The position numbers and the translations under genes are program-made. DNA of 64,000 nucleotides from Marinomonas colpomeniae (lineage in GTDB: Bacteria; Pseudomonadota; Gammaproteobacteria; Pseudomonadales; Marinomonadaceae): assembly GCF_014803385.1 (NCBI RefSeq), contig NZ_JACYFC010000002.1, positions 558,001 through 622,000 on the forward strand, given 5' to 3'. Positions 8,429 through 16,631 of the stretch are shown one piece after another (position 1 is the stretch's first letter; the number at the start of each line of letters is the position of its first letter). The notes under the pieces were generated by a model, which had not been told where the DNA came from, ran no database searches, and saw only the letters and a program-made list of their open reading frames with translations.

Positions 8429-9876
8429 GCAGTCAGTCTTATTACCAAAAAAGGCCGGAGCGCATCACGCTACCGCGTAAACCTAAGTATATTACCATCA
8501 GTTCTGATTGTGATTTTTTTGCCTTGTTTAAAAAGGTAGAAAAGCGTTTCGAGAACTGTTTTATGTTGGAATCCCTTGGTGAAGAGAGTTTCATTTCTCG
8601 CCATTCTATTATCGGGTTTGACCCGGAAAAATTGATCTGGGCAGAAGGCAAAAAACTGTTTATCCAAGAACGTGACGGCAGCACGGAATCTTATGAATCC
8701 GATAACCCTTATTATTTATTGCGTGACATCGTGCCACAAAATATCTTATCCCGTGGTTTTGCTGGTGGATTAACGGGCTATATAGGTTACGACAGCATGA
8801 ACTATTTCGAACCGACTTTGGATTTACAATCTAGTGAGATGTTTGATGCATTTCGTTTTGGCTTGTACAAAGACGGTTTGATTCTCGACAAGATGACAGG
8901 CGAAGTTATCTACTTCTACTACGAAGAAGGCGAAGGAACTGAATGCAATCGTGTGGATTTAGTGAATGCCATGATGGCAGAAGAGACACCGGAAAATGGC
9001 CCGTTTGTGGTTTGTCCTGCTGGTGAATCTATGTCGAAGTCGGATCATGCAGATGCCGTTGCGAAGGTAAAACAAGACATTATCGACGGAAAGATTTTCC
9101 AATGTGAAGTCGGCTTCAAAAAGTGGTTTGATCTGGAAGGAGACACTATTAATTTGTACGAGCAATTGCGTGAAGTGAATCCATCGCCGCAAATGTATTA
9201 CATCAAATTTGGTGAGCAAAAAGTCATTGGGGCGAGCCCTGAATTATTGTTCCGTGTTCGCCAAGGGGAAATGGAAACCTTCCCGCTTGCTGGCACAGCG
9301 AAACGTGGTAAAGATGCAACAGAAGACACTGCTTTGGCGCGTGCTTTGTTGAATGACCCAAAAGAAATCGCTGAACACAATATGATTGTTGACTTGCATC
9401 GTAACGATATCGGTCGTGTAGCTCGCTTTGGTACGGTGAAGGTTCGCTCTTTAATGGACATTAAACGCTTTAGCCACGTTCAACACATTTCCAGTGAAAT
9501 TGTTGGCATTATGGCGGAAGATCACGACATGTTTTCTGCGTTGGCAAGCAACTTCCCAGCGGGTACTTTGACTGGCGCACCAAAAATCGAAGCGATGAAA
9601 GTCATCGATGATTTAGAAAATGACGGTCGTGGCCCTTATGGCGGCGCAGTAGGTCAATTCTCTTTCAATGGTGATTGTATGTTTGCGATTCCGATTCGTA
9701 CCGTTTTTGCGAATGGCAACAAAGCCTACGTTCAAACCTGTGGCGGCAATGTGTATGACTCAAACGCAGAAGACGAATACGAAGAAATTCAGCGTAAATT
9801 CGCGGGCACCAAACGCGTGTTAGACAGCTTCGCACCAGACAGTTGTGCATCAGACAATACAGAAGATAAGGTTTAA
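8425..9876 (+). CDS. trpE: Anthranilate synthase component I
   Basis: Chorismate-utilising enzyme, 483 residues, which with TrpG makes anthranilate from chorismate and glutamine, the first step of tryptophan synthesis. The N-terminal feedback-site motif appears as MLES with a conserved Ser following (near residue 43). The catalytic half has IGASPELLFRV, LAGTAKRGKD, EHNMIVDLHRNDIGRVA, FPAGTLTGAPKIEAMKVID and GPYGGAVG. Two stretches deviate from common TrpE: FQCEVGFKKWF near 223 and TCGGNVYDS near 445, where AGAGIV is usual, so it belongs to a divergent branch. PabB is the alternative, but linkage to trpR and trpG favours TrpE. It overlaps trpR by four bases; trpG starts 11 bases after its stop. 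Confidence 0.88.
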   Translation: MSSQSYYQKRPERITLPRKPKYITISSDCDFFALFKKVEKRFENCFMLESLGEESFISRHSIIGFDPEKLIWAEGKKLFIQERDGSTESYESDNPYYLLRDIVPQNILSRGFAGGLTGYIGYDSMNYFEPTLDLQSSEMFDAFRFGLYKDGLILDKMTGEVIYFYYEEGEGTECNRVDLVNAMMAEETPENGPFVVCPAGESMSKSDHADAVAKVKQDIIDGKIFQCEVGFKKWFDLEGDTINLYEQLREVNPSPQMYYIKFGEQKVIGASPELLFRVRQGEMETFPLAGTAKRGKDATEDTALARALLNDPKEIAEHNMIVDLHRNDIGRVARFGTVKVRSLMDIKRFSHVQHISSEIVGIMAEDHDMFSALASNFPAGTLTGAPKIEAMKVIDDLENDGRGPYGGAVGQFSFNGDCMFAIPIRTVFANGNKAYVQTCGGNVYDSNAEDEYEEIQRKFAGTKRVLDSFAPDSCASDNTEDKV

Positions 9877-9886
9877 GGAAGGCGAC

Positions 9887-10549
9887 ATGAAAGTTTATAT
9901 TATCGACAACTACGATTCCTTCACTTACAACTTGTATCAGTTTATTGGTGAAGTGCTAGAAACCGAAAAAAGCAAAAACGTGATTTCAAACTTTGAAGTC
10001 ATTGTTAAGCGTAATGATGAAGTAACCTTGGATGATATTCGTGAAGCAGTGCCAGATCGCATCATCATTTCCCCAGGGCCAGGTTCACCAGACGATAAAG
10101 CGTATTTCGGCGTCTGTGCTGATGTTATTTTAGAGTTCGGTAAAACTGTCCCGTTAATGGGGGTTTGCCTTGGTATGCAGGGAATTTGTCATGTGTTTGG
10201 CGGTAAAGTTGTGAAAGCGCCATTACCTATGCACGGTAAAACCAGCCCGATCACACACAATGGCGAAGGCATTTTTCATGATATTCCTGACCAACTTGAA
10301 GTCATGCGTTATCACTCACTCATCGCAGAAGCAGAAAGCTTCCCTGATGTTTTGGAAGTGACTGCCTCTGTCGGCAATTTAAAAGAAGCTGAATTCAAAA
10401 ATTTAGTGACAATTAATAAGGGTGGTGACTTTGAATTGATGGGCATTCGTCATAAAAAATACCCGATCCAAGGGATTCAATTTCACCCAGAGTCTTTCGC
10501 AACAGAAGGTGGTAAAGACCTAATCAAGAATTTCTTGTTTCAGGTGTGA
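9887..10549 (+). CDS. trpG: Anthranilate synthase glutamine amidotransferase component
   Basis: Class I glutamine amidotransferase of 220 residues that supplies ammonia to TrpE. The catalytic triad is visible: Cys in GVCLGMQGICHVFGG and the His-Glu pair in GIQFHPESFAT near the C-terminus. The N-terminal IIDNYDSFTYNLYQ and SPGPGSPDD segments are standard. Start chosen at the ATG at 9887 behind AAGGAAGG; a longer frame from 9845 would overlap trpE. No trpD or trpC follows, because a terminator closes the operon, so the rest of the pathway is elsewhere. The same subunit may serve aminodeoxychorismate synthase, as in other bacteria. Confidence 0.93.
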   Translation: MKVYIIDNYDSFTYNLYQFIGEVLETEKSKNVISNFEVIVKRNDEVTLDDIREAVPDRIIISPGPGSPDDKAYFGVCADVILEFGKTVPLMGVCLGMQGICHVFGGKVVKAPLPMHGKTSPITHNGEGIFHDIPDQLEVMRYHSLIAEAESFPDVLEVTASVGNLKEAEFKNLVTINKGGDFELMGIRHKKYPIQGIQFHPESFATEGGKDLIKNFLFQV

Positions 10550-10568
10550 TGCGAAACGGTAAATCTAA

Positions 10569-10600
10569 AGGCTGAGTGATTACTCAGCCTTTTTTATTTT
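10569..10600 (+). terminator. Terminator of the trpREG operon
   Basis: Perfect 9-bp stem (AGGCTGAGT / ACTCAGCCT, 4-base loop) followed by a T-rich tract, 20 bases after the trpG stop. This is a textbook intrinsic terminator. Confidence 0.92.
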
Positions 10601-10841
10601 TGGGCTTCATCGTCTTTTGGTCGGCCTTTTTCTATAAAATCATAACTTATCCTTAAAGCGCACATGTGGAAGGTGCTGGCGGAAAAGTTACACTGGATGT
10701 CGAGTTACCTGATGGTAGTCATTATGGATTTAACTTATAGGAAGTCGATTTGATTTATCGTGATGCACTTAACTCTGTTGTATTATTTCATTCAGACTTT
10801 GTTTTTAATGTTTCCATGTATAAATCTAAACTAGGAATGCC

Positions 10842-11609
10842 ATGTCTCGTAAGAAAGCGCTTCGCCATAAAGCCATTATTGATGAATTAGGGACGAATCC
10901 GTCTATGCGAGTGGGTGAGTTGGCTCTTGTTTTGAAGGTGACGAAAGAGACTATTCGTAGGGATTTAGAGGAATTAGCGGAACAGAATATTATTGATCGT
11001 ACCTATGGTGGCGCGGTACTACGTCAACCTTCGGAGGCGGTGTTATCCGAACGTCATAAAGAAAATCGTGAAGAGCGATCTGCCATTGCTAAAGTCGCTG
11101 TGCCTTTATTGAAAGGCGCAAAAGTGATCATGATAGGTTCTGGCGCGACCACCGTACATGTAGCGAAACGTATCGCTTTCGAAATAAATAATGTAACCGT
11201 TATCACTCATTCTTTTGGAGTGGCAACGGTATTATCTTTGAACCCAACGATTAAAGTAATCATGGCGCCGGGTGAATACTATGCCAGTGAAGGCGCTGTT
11301 CATGGGGCTCAAACCGTACGGTTTCTATCTGAGTTAACAGCCGATTGGGTTGTGCTTGGTGCCAGCGGTATTACGGCGACTGGCCCAAGTGATGCTCTGA
11401 TGGAAGCGGCCGATGTATATCGAACCATGATATCTCGAAGTGAGTTTTGTATGATTACGGCTGATCACACTAAATTCGATCGACAAGCCGTGGCGCAATT
11501 TAGCCATTGGAGTGACATTGATTGTTTGGTCACAAATTGCTTACCTGAAAATGCGCTTAAGCAATCATTGACGGATGAAAGCGTTAAAATCGAACTCGCC
11601 TCTCTCTAA
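10842..11609 (+). CDS. DeoR/GlpR-family transcriptional regulator
   Basis: A 255-residue regulator with the DeoR winged helix at the N-terminus (MRVGELALVLKVTKETIRRDLEELAEQNIIDRTYGGAVL) and a DeoR-C sugar-isomerase-like effector domain (about 80-240). That domain includes IGSGATTVHVA, in the position of the phosphate-binding loop, and TADHTKFDR. Family members sense phosphorylated sugars or related metabolites. It is convergent with, and only 31 bases from, the phospho-lyase/kinase pair, whose products are phosphorylated small molecules, so control of that pair is plausible but unproven. No strong ribosome binding site precedes the chosen ATG. Confidence 0.9.
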   Translation: MSRKKALRHKAIIDELGTNPSMRVGELALVLKVTKETIRRDLEELAEQNIIDRTYGGAVLRQPSEAVLSERHKENREERSAIAKVAVPLLKGAKVIMIGSGATTVHVAKRIAFEINNVTVITHSFGVATVLSLNPTIKVIMAPGEYYASEGAVHGAQTVRFLSELTADWVVLGASGITATGPSDALMEAADVYRTMISRSEFCMITADHTKFDRQAVAQFSHWSDIDCLVTNCLPENALKQSLTDESVKIELASL

Positions 11610-11640
11610 TTTTTTAAAACTCAAAGCAAGCCTCTATGCG

Positions 11641-12960
11641 TTAAGACGCTTTGAGTATTTTGGCAAACGCATCAATAAAACAGTCCGCCTCTGTTTTTGT
11701 CAGACACAATGCAGGTCGAAGTTTCAGTGTTGAGCCATCTGGCCCTGCTGCACCAATCAAAATATGTTCCTCTCGAAATTGATCTATCATATTAACCGTG
11801 AATTCAGGGTCGGGTTTATCGGCAGAATCTGGATGACAAATGTCTATGCCTAAAAATAGCCCAGAGCCTCGCACTTCTGCAATATGGTCTGATTGCTCTG
11901 CGATGCTTTGTAATTGAGCTTTTAAATAATCGCCCATAAGGCGCGCATTTTCTTGTAGGTTTTTATCTTTGATTTCTTTGAGCACTGCGAGTCCTGCGGC
12001 TGCGGCGACTGGGTTTCCACCAAAGGTATTGAAGTAGCCGACATCGGCGCAAAAAGAATCTAAATATTCTGGTTTGGTGACCACGCCAGCCATTGGGAAA
12101 CCATTCCCCATGGGTTTTCCTAAGGTAACGATATCTGGCGATGCATTATGGTTTTGAAATCCCCAAAAAGACGTGCCTGTTCGTGCAAAACCGGGTTGAA
12201 CTTCGTCCGCGATGTACAAGCCACCTGCTTGATGAATGACTTCTATGGCTTTGCTCAAAAAACCTTCCGGTTCACTAAACACGCCGTCTGATGAGAATAT
12301 GCTGTCGAATAATAGGGCGGCGACTTTAATGCCTCGTTGCTTTAATTCTTCTATTGCCAGTTGAACTTGGTCGGCGAAACCTTGTTCGATGTTGTCACCG
12401 TAATATTTTTTTGCAGGCGGTGGAATGGCAATAACATGTTCAGGCAGTGAGGTGTTTTTCAAAGCAGAAGGCGATACTTGCGTCACCAAAGAGGTATTGC
12501 CGTGATAGGCCGATTCCGTGACGATGAAACCTGTTCCATTTGTGTGTTTGCAAGCAAGGCGCATGGCAAGGTCGTTAGCTTCGCTGCCAGAGCAAGTTAA
12601 TACGACGTTAGAGAGCTCTTTTGGAAAGGTGGCTTTTAAGGCTTCTAAATAGTCATCCACAATAGGAACTATATAACGAGTGTTGGTATTCAGTGTGGCA
12701 ATTTGTTTGTTGACGGCGGCGGTCACGGCTGGATGACTATGACCGATGCAAGGCACATTATTATAAAAATCGAGATAGCGAGTGCCGTCTTTTGCAGTCA
12801 TCCAAACGCCTTCAGCCGAGACCATTTCAATAGGCTCTCGATAGAAAAGTACAGAAGATGCGCCCGTGTTGGCAATGCGGCGTGCGACGTTTTCAGTCTG
12901 TGGCGATTGTTTATCAAACGCATTCATTTCGAGAATAGGACGTACTGTTTTATTTGTCAT
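11641..12960 (-). CDS. Class III PLP enzyme, phosphoamine phospho-lyase type (ethanolamine-phosphate / 5-phosphohydroxylysine)
   Basis: PLP-dependent class III aminotransferase fold, 439 residues. The Lys-bearing motif reads LGKPMGNGFPMAGVV. The GKPMGNG form is characteristic of the animal AGXT2L1/AGXT2L2 group, which eliminate phosphate and ammonia from O-phosphoethanolamine or 5-phosphohydroxylysine rather than transaminate. The cofactor-phosphate region CSGSEANDLAMRLA and the catalytic Asp in YIADEVQPGFARTG are intact. The start at 12960 follows GGAGCAAACCT; an upstream in-frame codon at 12999 lies inside the kinase gene. The kinase gene ends inside the first codons here, so the two are coupled. 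Phosphorylation then elimination would yield an aldehyde. Substrate identity is inferred from family and neighbours. Confidence 0.82.
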   Translation of the reverse strand: MTNKTVRPILEMNAFDKQSPQTENVARRIANTGASSVLFYREPIEMVSAEGVWMTAKDGTRYLDFYNNVPCIGHSHPAVTAAVNKQIATLNTNTRYIVPIVDDYLEALKATFPKELSNVVLTCSGSEANDLAMRLACKHTNGTGFIVTESAYHGNTSLVTQVSPSALKNTSLPEHVIAIPPPAKKYYGDNIEQGFADQVQLAIEELKQRGIKVAALLFDSIFSSDGVFSEPEGFLSKAIEVIHQAGGLYIADEVQPGFARTGTSFWGFQNHNASPDIVTLGKPMGNGFPMAGVVTKPEYLDSFCADVGYFNTFGGNPVAAAAGLAVLKEIKDKNLQENARLMGDYLKAQLQSIAEQSDHIAEVRGSGLFLGIDICHPDSADKPDPEFTVNMIDQFREEHILIGAAGPDGSTLKLRPALCLTKTEADCFIDAFAKILKAS

Positions 12961-13984
12961 AGGTTTGCTCCTTAACAGCGTCCGATAAATACCGACCATT
13001 CAAATAAAGCTGCGCAAGCTTAACGGTGCCTTTTGTATAAGTGCCAAGACCTGCCTCAATGGCGGTTTCTGTTTCGGAGTGATTGGTAATCCAAGCGGTT
13101 AGCAGTAAACGTCTAAAGAGGATGAAGGTAGGAATCATGTTTTCGTGCTCTTTCTCCAATGGCCTGACGGTTCGGTAGCCTTTTAGCCAAGCGGTGATTA
13201 AGTCAGGAATTTGTGGTGACTCTTCATAAAATGAAATGGCAGCAGCAAAATCATACATAAACCAACTAAAGCCACAGTCGTCAAAATCGATCACTGAGAG
13301 CTTGTCTTGGTCGACTAAAAGATTGGCTAATCGTAGGTCAGCGTGAACCAAGCCAAACCGATCGGATGATGTTCCGTAAGCAGCCAGCTTGTTTTCTAAT
13401 TGAACGCATAGTTGCTCGAGAACCGTTTGTTCGTCTTTTTCTAAATCAAGAGCTTGTCGCCAATCTCCCCATAATGGGTTGTTGCCGAAGCTGGTTTCAA
13501 ATGTCCAACTTTTACGAATGAAACTGTCTGGAGGCGTCCATTGACTGGCGTGATTGTGCAGACCTGCGGATATTTGCCCTAGCACTTCGAAACCTGCTGT
13601 AAGTGATTTATCTACAGCGGGTTCTTTGCCAGTGATAAATTCAAATGCAACAACATATCGTGTGTGTCCATCATCTTCAAAAGACGCGATATAAGAGCCA
13701 TCATCTAAGGGAAGTGGCGCTGGAATGGTTATGTTCGAATCTCTTCTTAGCGCTTTAATCCAAGCAATCTCAGAAGCGATTTCATCATAGGTGTGATAAT
13801 CAGGGCGATGCACTCTTACAATGATAGTGCTTTCGGGTGTCCGGCCTTCGACCAAAAAAGTAGCGTTCTCTGACAGTGTCAGTAGACGGACATTTGCATC
13901 GAGATCAACGTCCCAACGATGTTTTAAGCGGTCAATATTTTGAGTAAGCCTGTTAACAAAATCTGCATTATATATGTCCGCCAT
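12950..13984 (-). CDS. APH-fold small-molecule kinase (hydroxylysine/amino-alcohol kinase-like)
   Basis: Aminoglycoside-phosphotransferase-fold kinase of 344 residues. The catalytic loop is LVHADLRLANLLVD (Brenner-type His-x-Asp with downstream Asn) and the metal-binding motif is VIDFDDCGFSWFMYDFA. An N-lobe glycine-poor loop (SENATFLVEG) and the EFITGKEP hinge are recognisable. It is the first gene of a two-gene minus-strand unit, starting behind AAGGAG, and its 3' end overlaps the phospho-lyase start by 11 bases. Animal hydroxylysine kinase plus phospho-lyase, and bacterial fusion proteins joining the two activities, support a role in phosphorylating an amino alcohol or hydroxy-amino acid. 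Other APH substrates such as homoserine or choline cannot be excluded. Confidence 0.82.
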   Translation of the reverse strand: MADIYNADFVNRLTQNIDRLKHRWDVDLDANVRLLTLSENATFLVEGRTPESTIIVRVHRPDYHTYDEIASEIAWIKALRRDSNITIPAPLPLDDGSYIASFEDDGHTRYVVAFEFITGKEPAVDKSLTAGFEVLGQISAGLHNHASQWTPPDSFIRKSWTFETSFGNNPLWGDWRQALDLEKDEQTVLEQLCVQLENKLAAYGTSSDRFGLVHADLRLANLLVDQDKLSVIDFDDCGFSWFMYDFAAAISFYEESPQIPDLITAWLKGYRTVRPLEKEHENMIPTFILFRRLLLTAWITNHSETETAIEAGLGTYTKGTVKLAQLYLNGRYLSDAVKEQTYDK

Positions 13985-14129
13985 CGGGCTGCTCCTTGTG
14001 AATCAATACGTCATTATTAATAATATTTTGTTTGACTTGCAACATTTTAATGTTGATTTACACTTTTTATAAGGAGATTATAGAAACAATGACACTATTT
14101 AATTGAGATTCATTGAGAGGAGTTTATTC

Positions 14130-14909
14130 ATGCTAACCCCAATAAAAGATAAGGTAACGATTGTTACTGGTGGTTCCAAAGGCATCGGCAAAGGCATTGC
14201 TAAGGCGTTTGCTAGACAGGGCTCTAAAGTAATAATTGCTGCTCGTGGAGAAGATTCAGCAAAGGCCGCCGTTAGTGAAATTATAAAAGAAGGCGGTATT
14301 GCAGATTACTGTCTTTGTGATGTATCTGACTGGGATTCTGTACAGGCCCTAGTAAATAAGACAATAGAAAAATTTGGCAGTGTAGATATTTTGTGTGCGA
14401 ATGCAGGCATTTTTCCACAAATTAAACTATCAGAAATGAGCCCTGATAATTGGGATCAGGTTATGTCTACTAACTTAAAAAGTACCTTTTTGAGTGTAAA
14501 AGCTTGTATGCCAATCTTTGAAAAACAGAATAAGGGCCGAGTAATAGTCACATCTTCCATTACTGGACCCATTACTGGTTATCCGGGGTGGTCGCATTAT
14601 GGCGCTTCTAAAGCGGGACAACTGGGCTTTATAAAAACCGCCGCTATGGAGTTAGCTGGCTTTAACACAACAATTAATGCCGTTATGCCGGGTAATATCG
14701 CCACCGAAGGATTAGATGATTTAGGAGAGGAGTATCTCGCGTCTATGGCCGCTTCTATACCATTGAAATGTTTAGGCGCTGTAGAAGACATTGCCAACGC
14801 AGCGCTCTTTTTTGCTTCTGACGAAGCCGCCTACATTACAGGCCAACAAATCGTTGTCGACGGTGGTCAGATTCTTCCAGAAAGTATGGATGCCATTGCG
14901 GAGATGTAG
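14130..14909 (+). CDS. Short-chain dehydrogenase/reductase
   Basis: Classical SDR of 259 residues. The cofactor loop TGGSKGIGKGIA, the NAG motif in CANAGIF, the catalytic Ser in TSSITGP, the Tyr-x3-Lys in HYGASKAGQ, and the C-terminal ITGQQIVVDGG are all present. A basic residue after the glycine motif (AARG) suggests NADP preference. The start at 14130 has GAGAGGAG upstream; the frame from 14103 does not. It is divergent from the kinase/phospho-lyase pair, so it could reduce the aldehyde that pair releases, but FabG-like or polyol dehydrogenase roles remain open. Confidence 0.88.
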   Translation: MLTPIKDKVTIVTGGSKGIGKGIAKAFARQGSKVIIAARGEDSAKAAVSEIIKEGGIADYCLCDVSDWDSVQALVNKTIEKFGSVDILCANAGIFPQIKLSEMSPDNWDQVMSTNLKSTFLSVKACMPIFEKQNKGRVIVTSSITGPITGYPGWSHYGASKAGQLGFIKTAAMELAGFNTTINAVMPGNIATEGLDDLGEEYLASMAASIPLKCLGAVEDIANAALFFASDEAAYITGQQIVVDGGQILPESMDAIAEM

Positions 14910-14915
14910 GCTGAA

Positions 14916-14951
14916 AATACAGGTGCTAGTCACCTGTATTATTTATTTTTC
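14916..14951. terminator. Terminator between SDR and DUF1223 genes
   Basis: Perfect 10-bp stem (AATACAGGTG / CACCTGTATT, 5-base loop) followed by a T-rich tract on the plus strand. It lies between convergent genes and may also serve the minus strand. Confidence 0.85.
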
Positions 14952-14965
14952 TTAGCCACTTTTTT

Positions 14966-15697
14966 CTAATCCAAATATCCGCCAATAGCTTGCAGTACTT
15001 CTTTGGTGTTTTTATCTGATACCCAAACTGCCAAGGCTGTTTTTTCTTGGCCCTTTTGTGGTATATCAGGCAATGCGACAGTCCATTGCTGATTACCTGG
15101 TAAAGAAAAATAGTTCAGCGCTACGAAGTCGTGGTTAAGCTGACGGTTTTTGTTTTCGCCTGCTTTGACCTTGGTGGTTAACCCCATTCCAAGATAGGTG
15201 ATGTGTAACTCTGTATTTTGCTTGTCCTTGTCGTTCAGTTTCAAAGTGCCACTGTAATTTACGTTCAATGTATTATTGTCGTTTAGCACAACATCCAATT
15301 CCCCCGATGTCCTGTCTAAAGTGGGCAGGGTTCTTTGTCCACGAAACCATGAACGCCATTCTTTGTTATCAACCACAAATCCTGGCGTATACATTTGGCT
15401 AATGTGTCCGAAACGAGCGTAATCCTGTTGACGTTGAGTGTGAACGGGAGAGGCAAAGGGGTCTTTCCAACCAATGTAGTCCCAGTAATCTACGTGGAAG
15501 GCGACAGGGATAAGACCATCAAATAACGCAGGGTCATCTTTTAATGTAGATAGCCATTTGTCTGCTGGTGGGCAGCTGCTACAACCTTCTGATGTATAAA
15601 GTTCGACAAGTTGCGCTTGCTTAGTTCCACTGTGCCACTCCTGCGCTTGAGCAAAAAGAGGTACTAATAATAAGCTGACGTGAAGTAAGGTTTTCAT
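14966..15697 (-). CDS. Secreted DUF1223 thioredoxin-like protein
   Basis: Protein of 243 residues with a Sec signal (LLHVSLLLVPLFAQAQ, cleavage near residue 19). The DUF1223 core is clear: VELYTSEGCSSCPPADKWLS, with a CSSC redox-like motif near residue 39, then PVAFHVDYWDYIGWKDPFA and YTPGFVVDNKEW. The family has a thioredoxin-like fold and unknown function; the CxxC suggests a periplasmic thiol role. It is monocistronic, convergent with the SDR gene. A GGAGCAACAAG ribosome binding region precedes the ATG. Confidence 0.9.
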   Translation of the reverse strand: MKTLLHVSLLLVPLFAQAQEWHSGTKQAQLVELYTSEGCSSCPPADKWLSTLKDDPALFDGLIPVAFHVDYWDYIGWKDPFASPVHTQRQQDYARFGHISQMYTPGFVVDNKEWRSWFRGQRTLPTLDRTSGELDVVLNDNNTLNVNYSGTLKLNDKDKQNTELHITYLGMGLTTKVKAGENKNRQLNHDFVALNYFSLPGNQQWTVALPDIPQKGQEKTALAVWVSDKNTKEVLQAIGGYLD

Positions 15698-15822
15698 CTT
15701 GTTGCTCCGCTGTGGTTTTATTATCTGAGTGCGAAAAAGAGAATCAGTTCCAGTAAAACCATGTATCTTAATTTTTTCGTATTAAGTACGGTGTTATTTA
15801 TCGAATGAGATATAAAGAGTTA

Positions 15823-15894
15823 ATGAGAGTATGAGAGTATGAGAGTATGAGAGTATGAGAGTATGAGAGTATGAGAGTATGAGAGTATGAGAGT
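15823..15894 (+). repeat. Nine perfect copies of an 8-bp repeat (ATGAGAGT) ending at a start codon
   Basis: Nine head-to-tail ATGAGAGT units with no mismatch, then the ATG of the SGNH hydrolase at 15895 as if beginning a tenth unit. Each unit contains an ATG that reads Met-Arg-Val-stop, and each TGA overlaps the next unit's ATG; the last overlaps the gene's own ATG. GAGAG inside each unit can act as a Shine-Dalgarno for a following ATG. Every frame through the array hits TGA every 24 bases, so the array is not translated through. Confidence 0.97.
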
Positions 15895-16563
15895 ATGAGT
15901 AACATTACTTCAAGTTCCGATTTAGCTGTGACACCGATGCCGCAGGAAACTATTTGGTGGTTACCGCGTCACGAAGAAAGGTTAGCGATCAAAGAGTCTA
16001 TGCCTCGTGTTGATTTGGTGTTTCTAGGTGACTCTATTACTCATGCTTGGGAAAATGAAGGTGCTGAGATTTGGAATGAGTTTTATGAACCGCGTTATGC
16101 GTTAAATTTAGGCTTTGATGGTGACTGTACAGAAAATGTTCTGTGGCGATTGGAACATGGTGAGGTGGATGGTATTCAGCCTAAATTACTTGTGTTGCTG
16201 ATTGGCACGAATAATTCAGGTCATCGACAAGATAAAGCAGAAGATACTGCAAAAGGCATTAAACAAATTTTGTCTGTGTTATCTGATAAATTGCCAGATA
16301 CCAAAATTTTGCTTTTGGCTATTTTTCCTCGTAGTGCAAAGCCAACGCAAAAGCTTCGAGTGTTAAACAATGCCATTAATCAAAAAATACAAAACTATGC
16401 AGACAATGAAGGAGTTTTTTATCTTGATATTAATGACTGCTTTTTGGATGAAGAAGGGCGATTAACTAGTAACGTGATGAATGATTTTTTGCACCCTAAT
16501 AAAAGACAATACAAAGTATGGGCAGAAGCAATAGAGAATCATATTGAAAAATTAATGGTGTAA
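15895..16563 (+). CDS. SGNH/GDSL-family hydrolase (PAF-acetylhydrolase-like)
   Basis: Esterase-fold protein of 222 residues without a signal peptide. Block I FLGDSITHAW carries the nucleophile Ser, LNLGFDGDCTENVLWRL holds the oxyanion Gly, IGTNNSGH is block III with the Asn, and NDFLHPNKRQY has the catalytic Asp-x2-His. The pattern resembles the PAF-acetylhydrolase beta/gamma subunit group, which act on small acyl esters or sugar acetates. The only plausible start is the ATG that directly follows nine 8-bp repeats; in-frame TGA lies at 15880. Repeat number could therefore tune initiation. It is monocistronic; natural substrate unknown. Confidence 0.9.
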   Translation: MSNITSSSDLAVTPMPQETIWWLPRHEERLAIKESMPRVDLVFLGDSITHAWENEGAEIWNEFYEPRYALNLGFDGDCTENVLWRLEHGEVDGIQPKLLVLLIGTNNSGHRQDKAEDTAKGIKQILSVLSDKLPDTKILLLAIFPRSAKPTQKLRVLNNAINQKIQNYADNEGVFYLDINDCFLDEEGRLTSNVMNDFLHPNKRQYKVWAEAIENHIEKLMV

Positions 16564-16631
16564 AGAGGCTGTGCCGTAGTAATTTAGATATTAGCGTTAT
16601 TAAAAATAAACTAAGTATAAATACGTAGTCC

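Noticed and set aside
8425-9876. Calling the chorismate enzyme PabB
   Set aside because: Overlap with trpR, a candidate trp operator and the feedback-type MLES motif favour TrpE, although a dual role is not excluded.
15823-15894. 8-bp repeats as a CRISPR array or minisatellite origin
   Set aside because: No spacers, unit far too short for CRISPR, and no iteron or DnaA-box context; the link to the start codon is the informative point.
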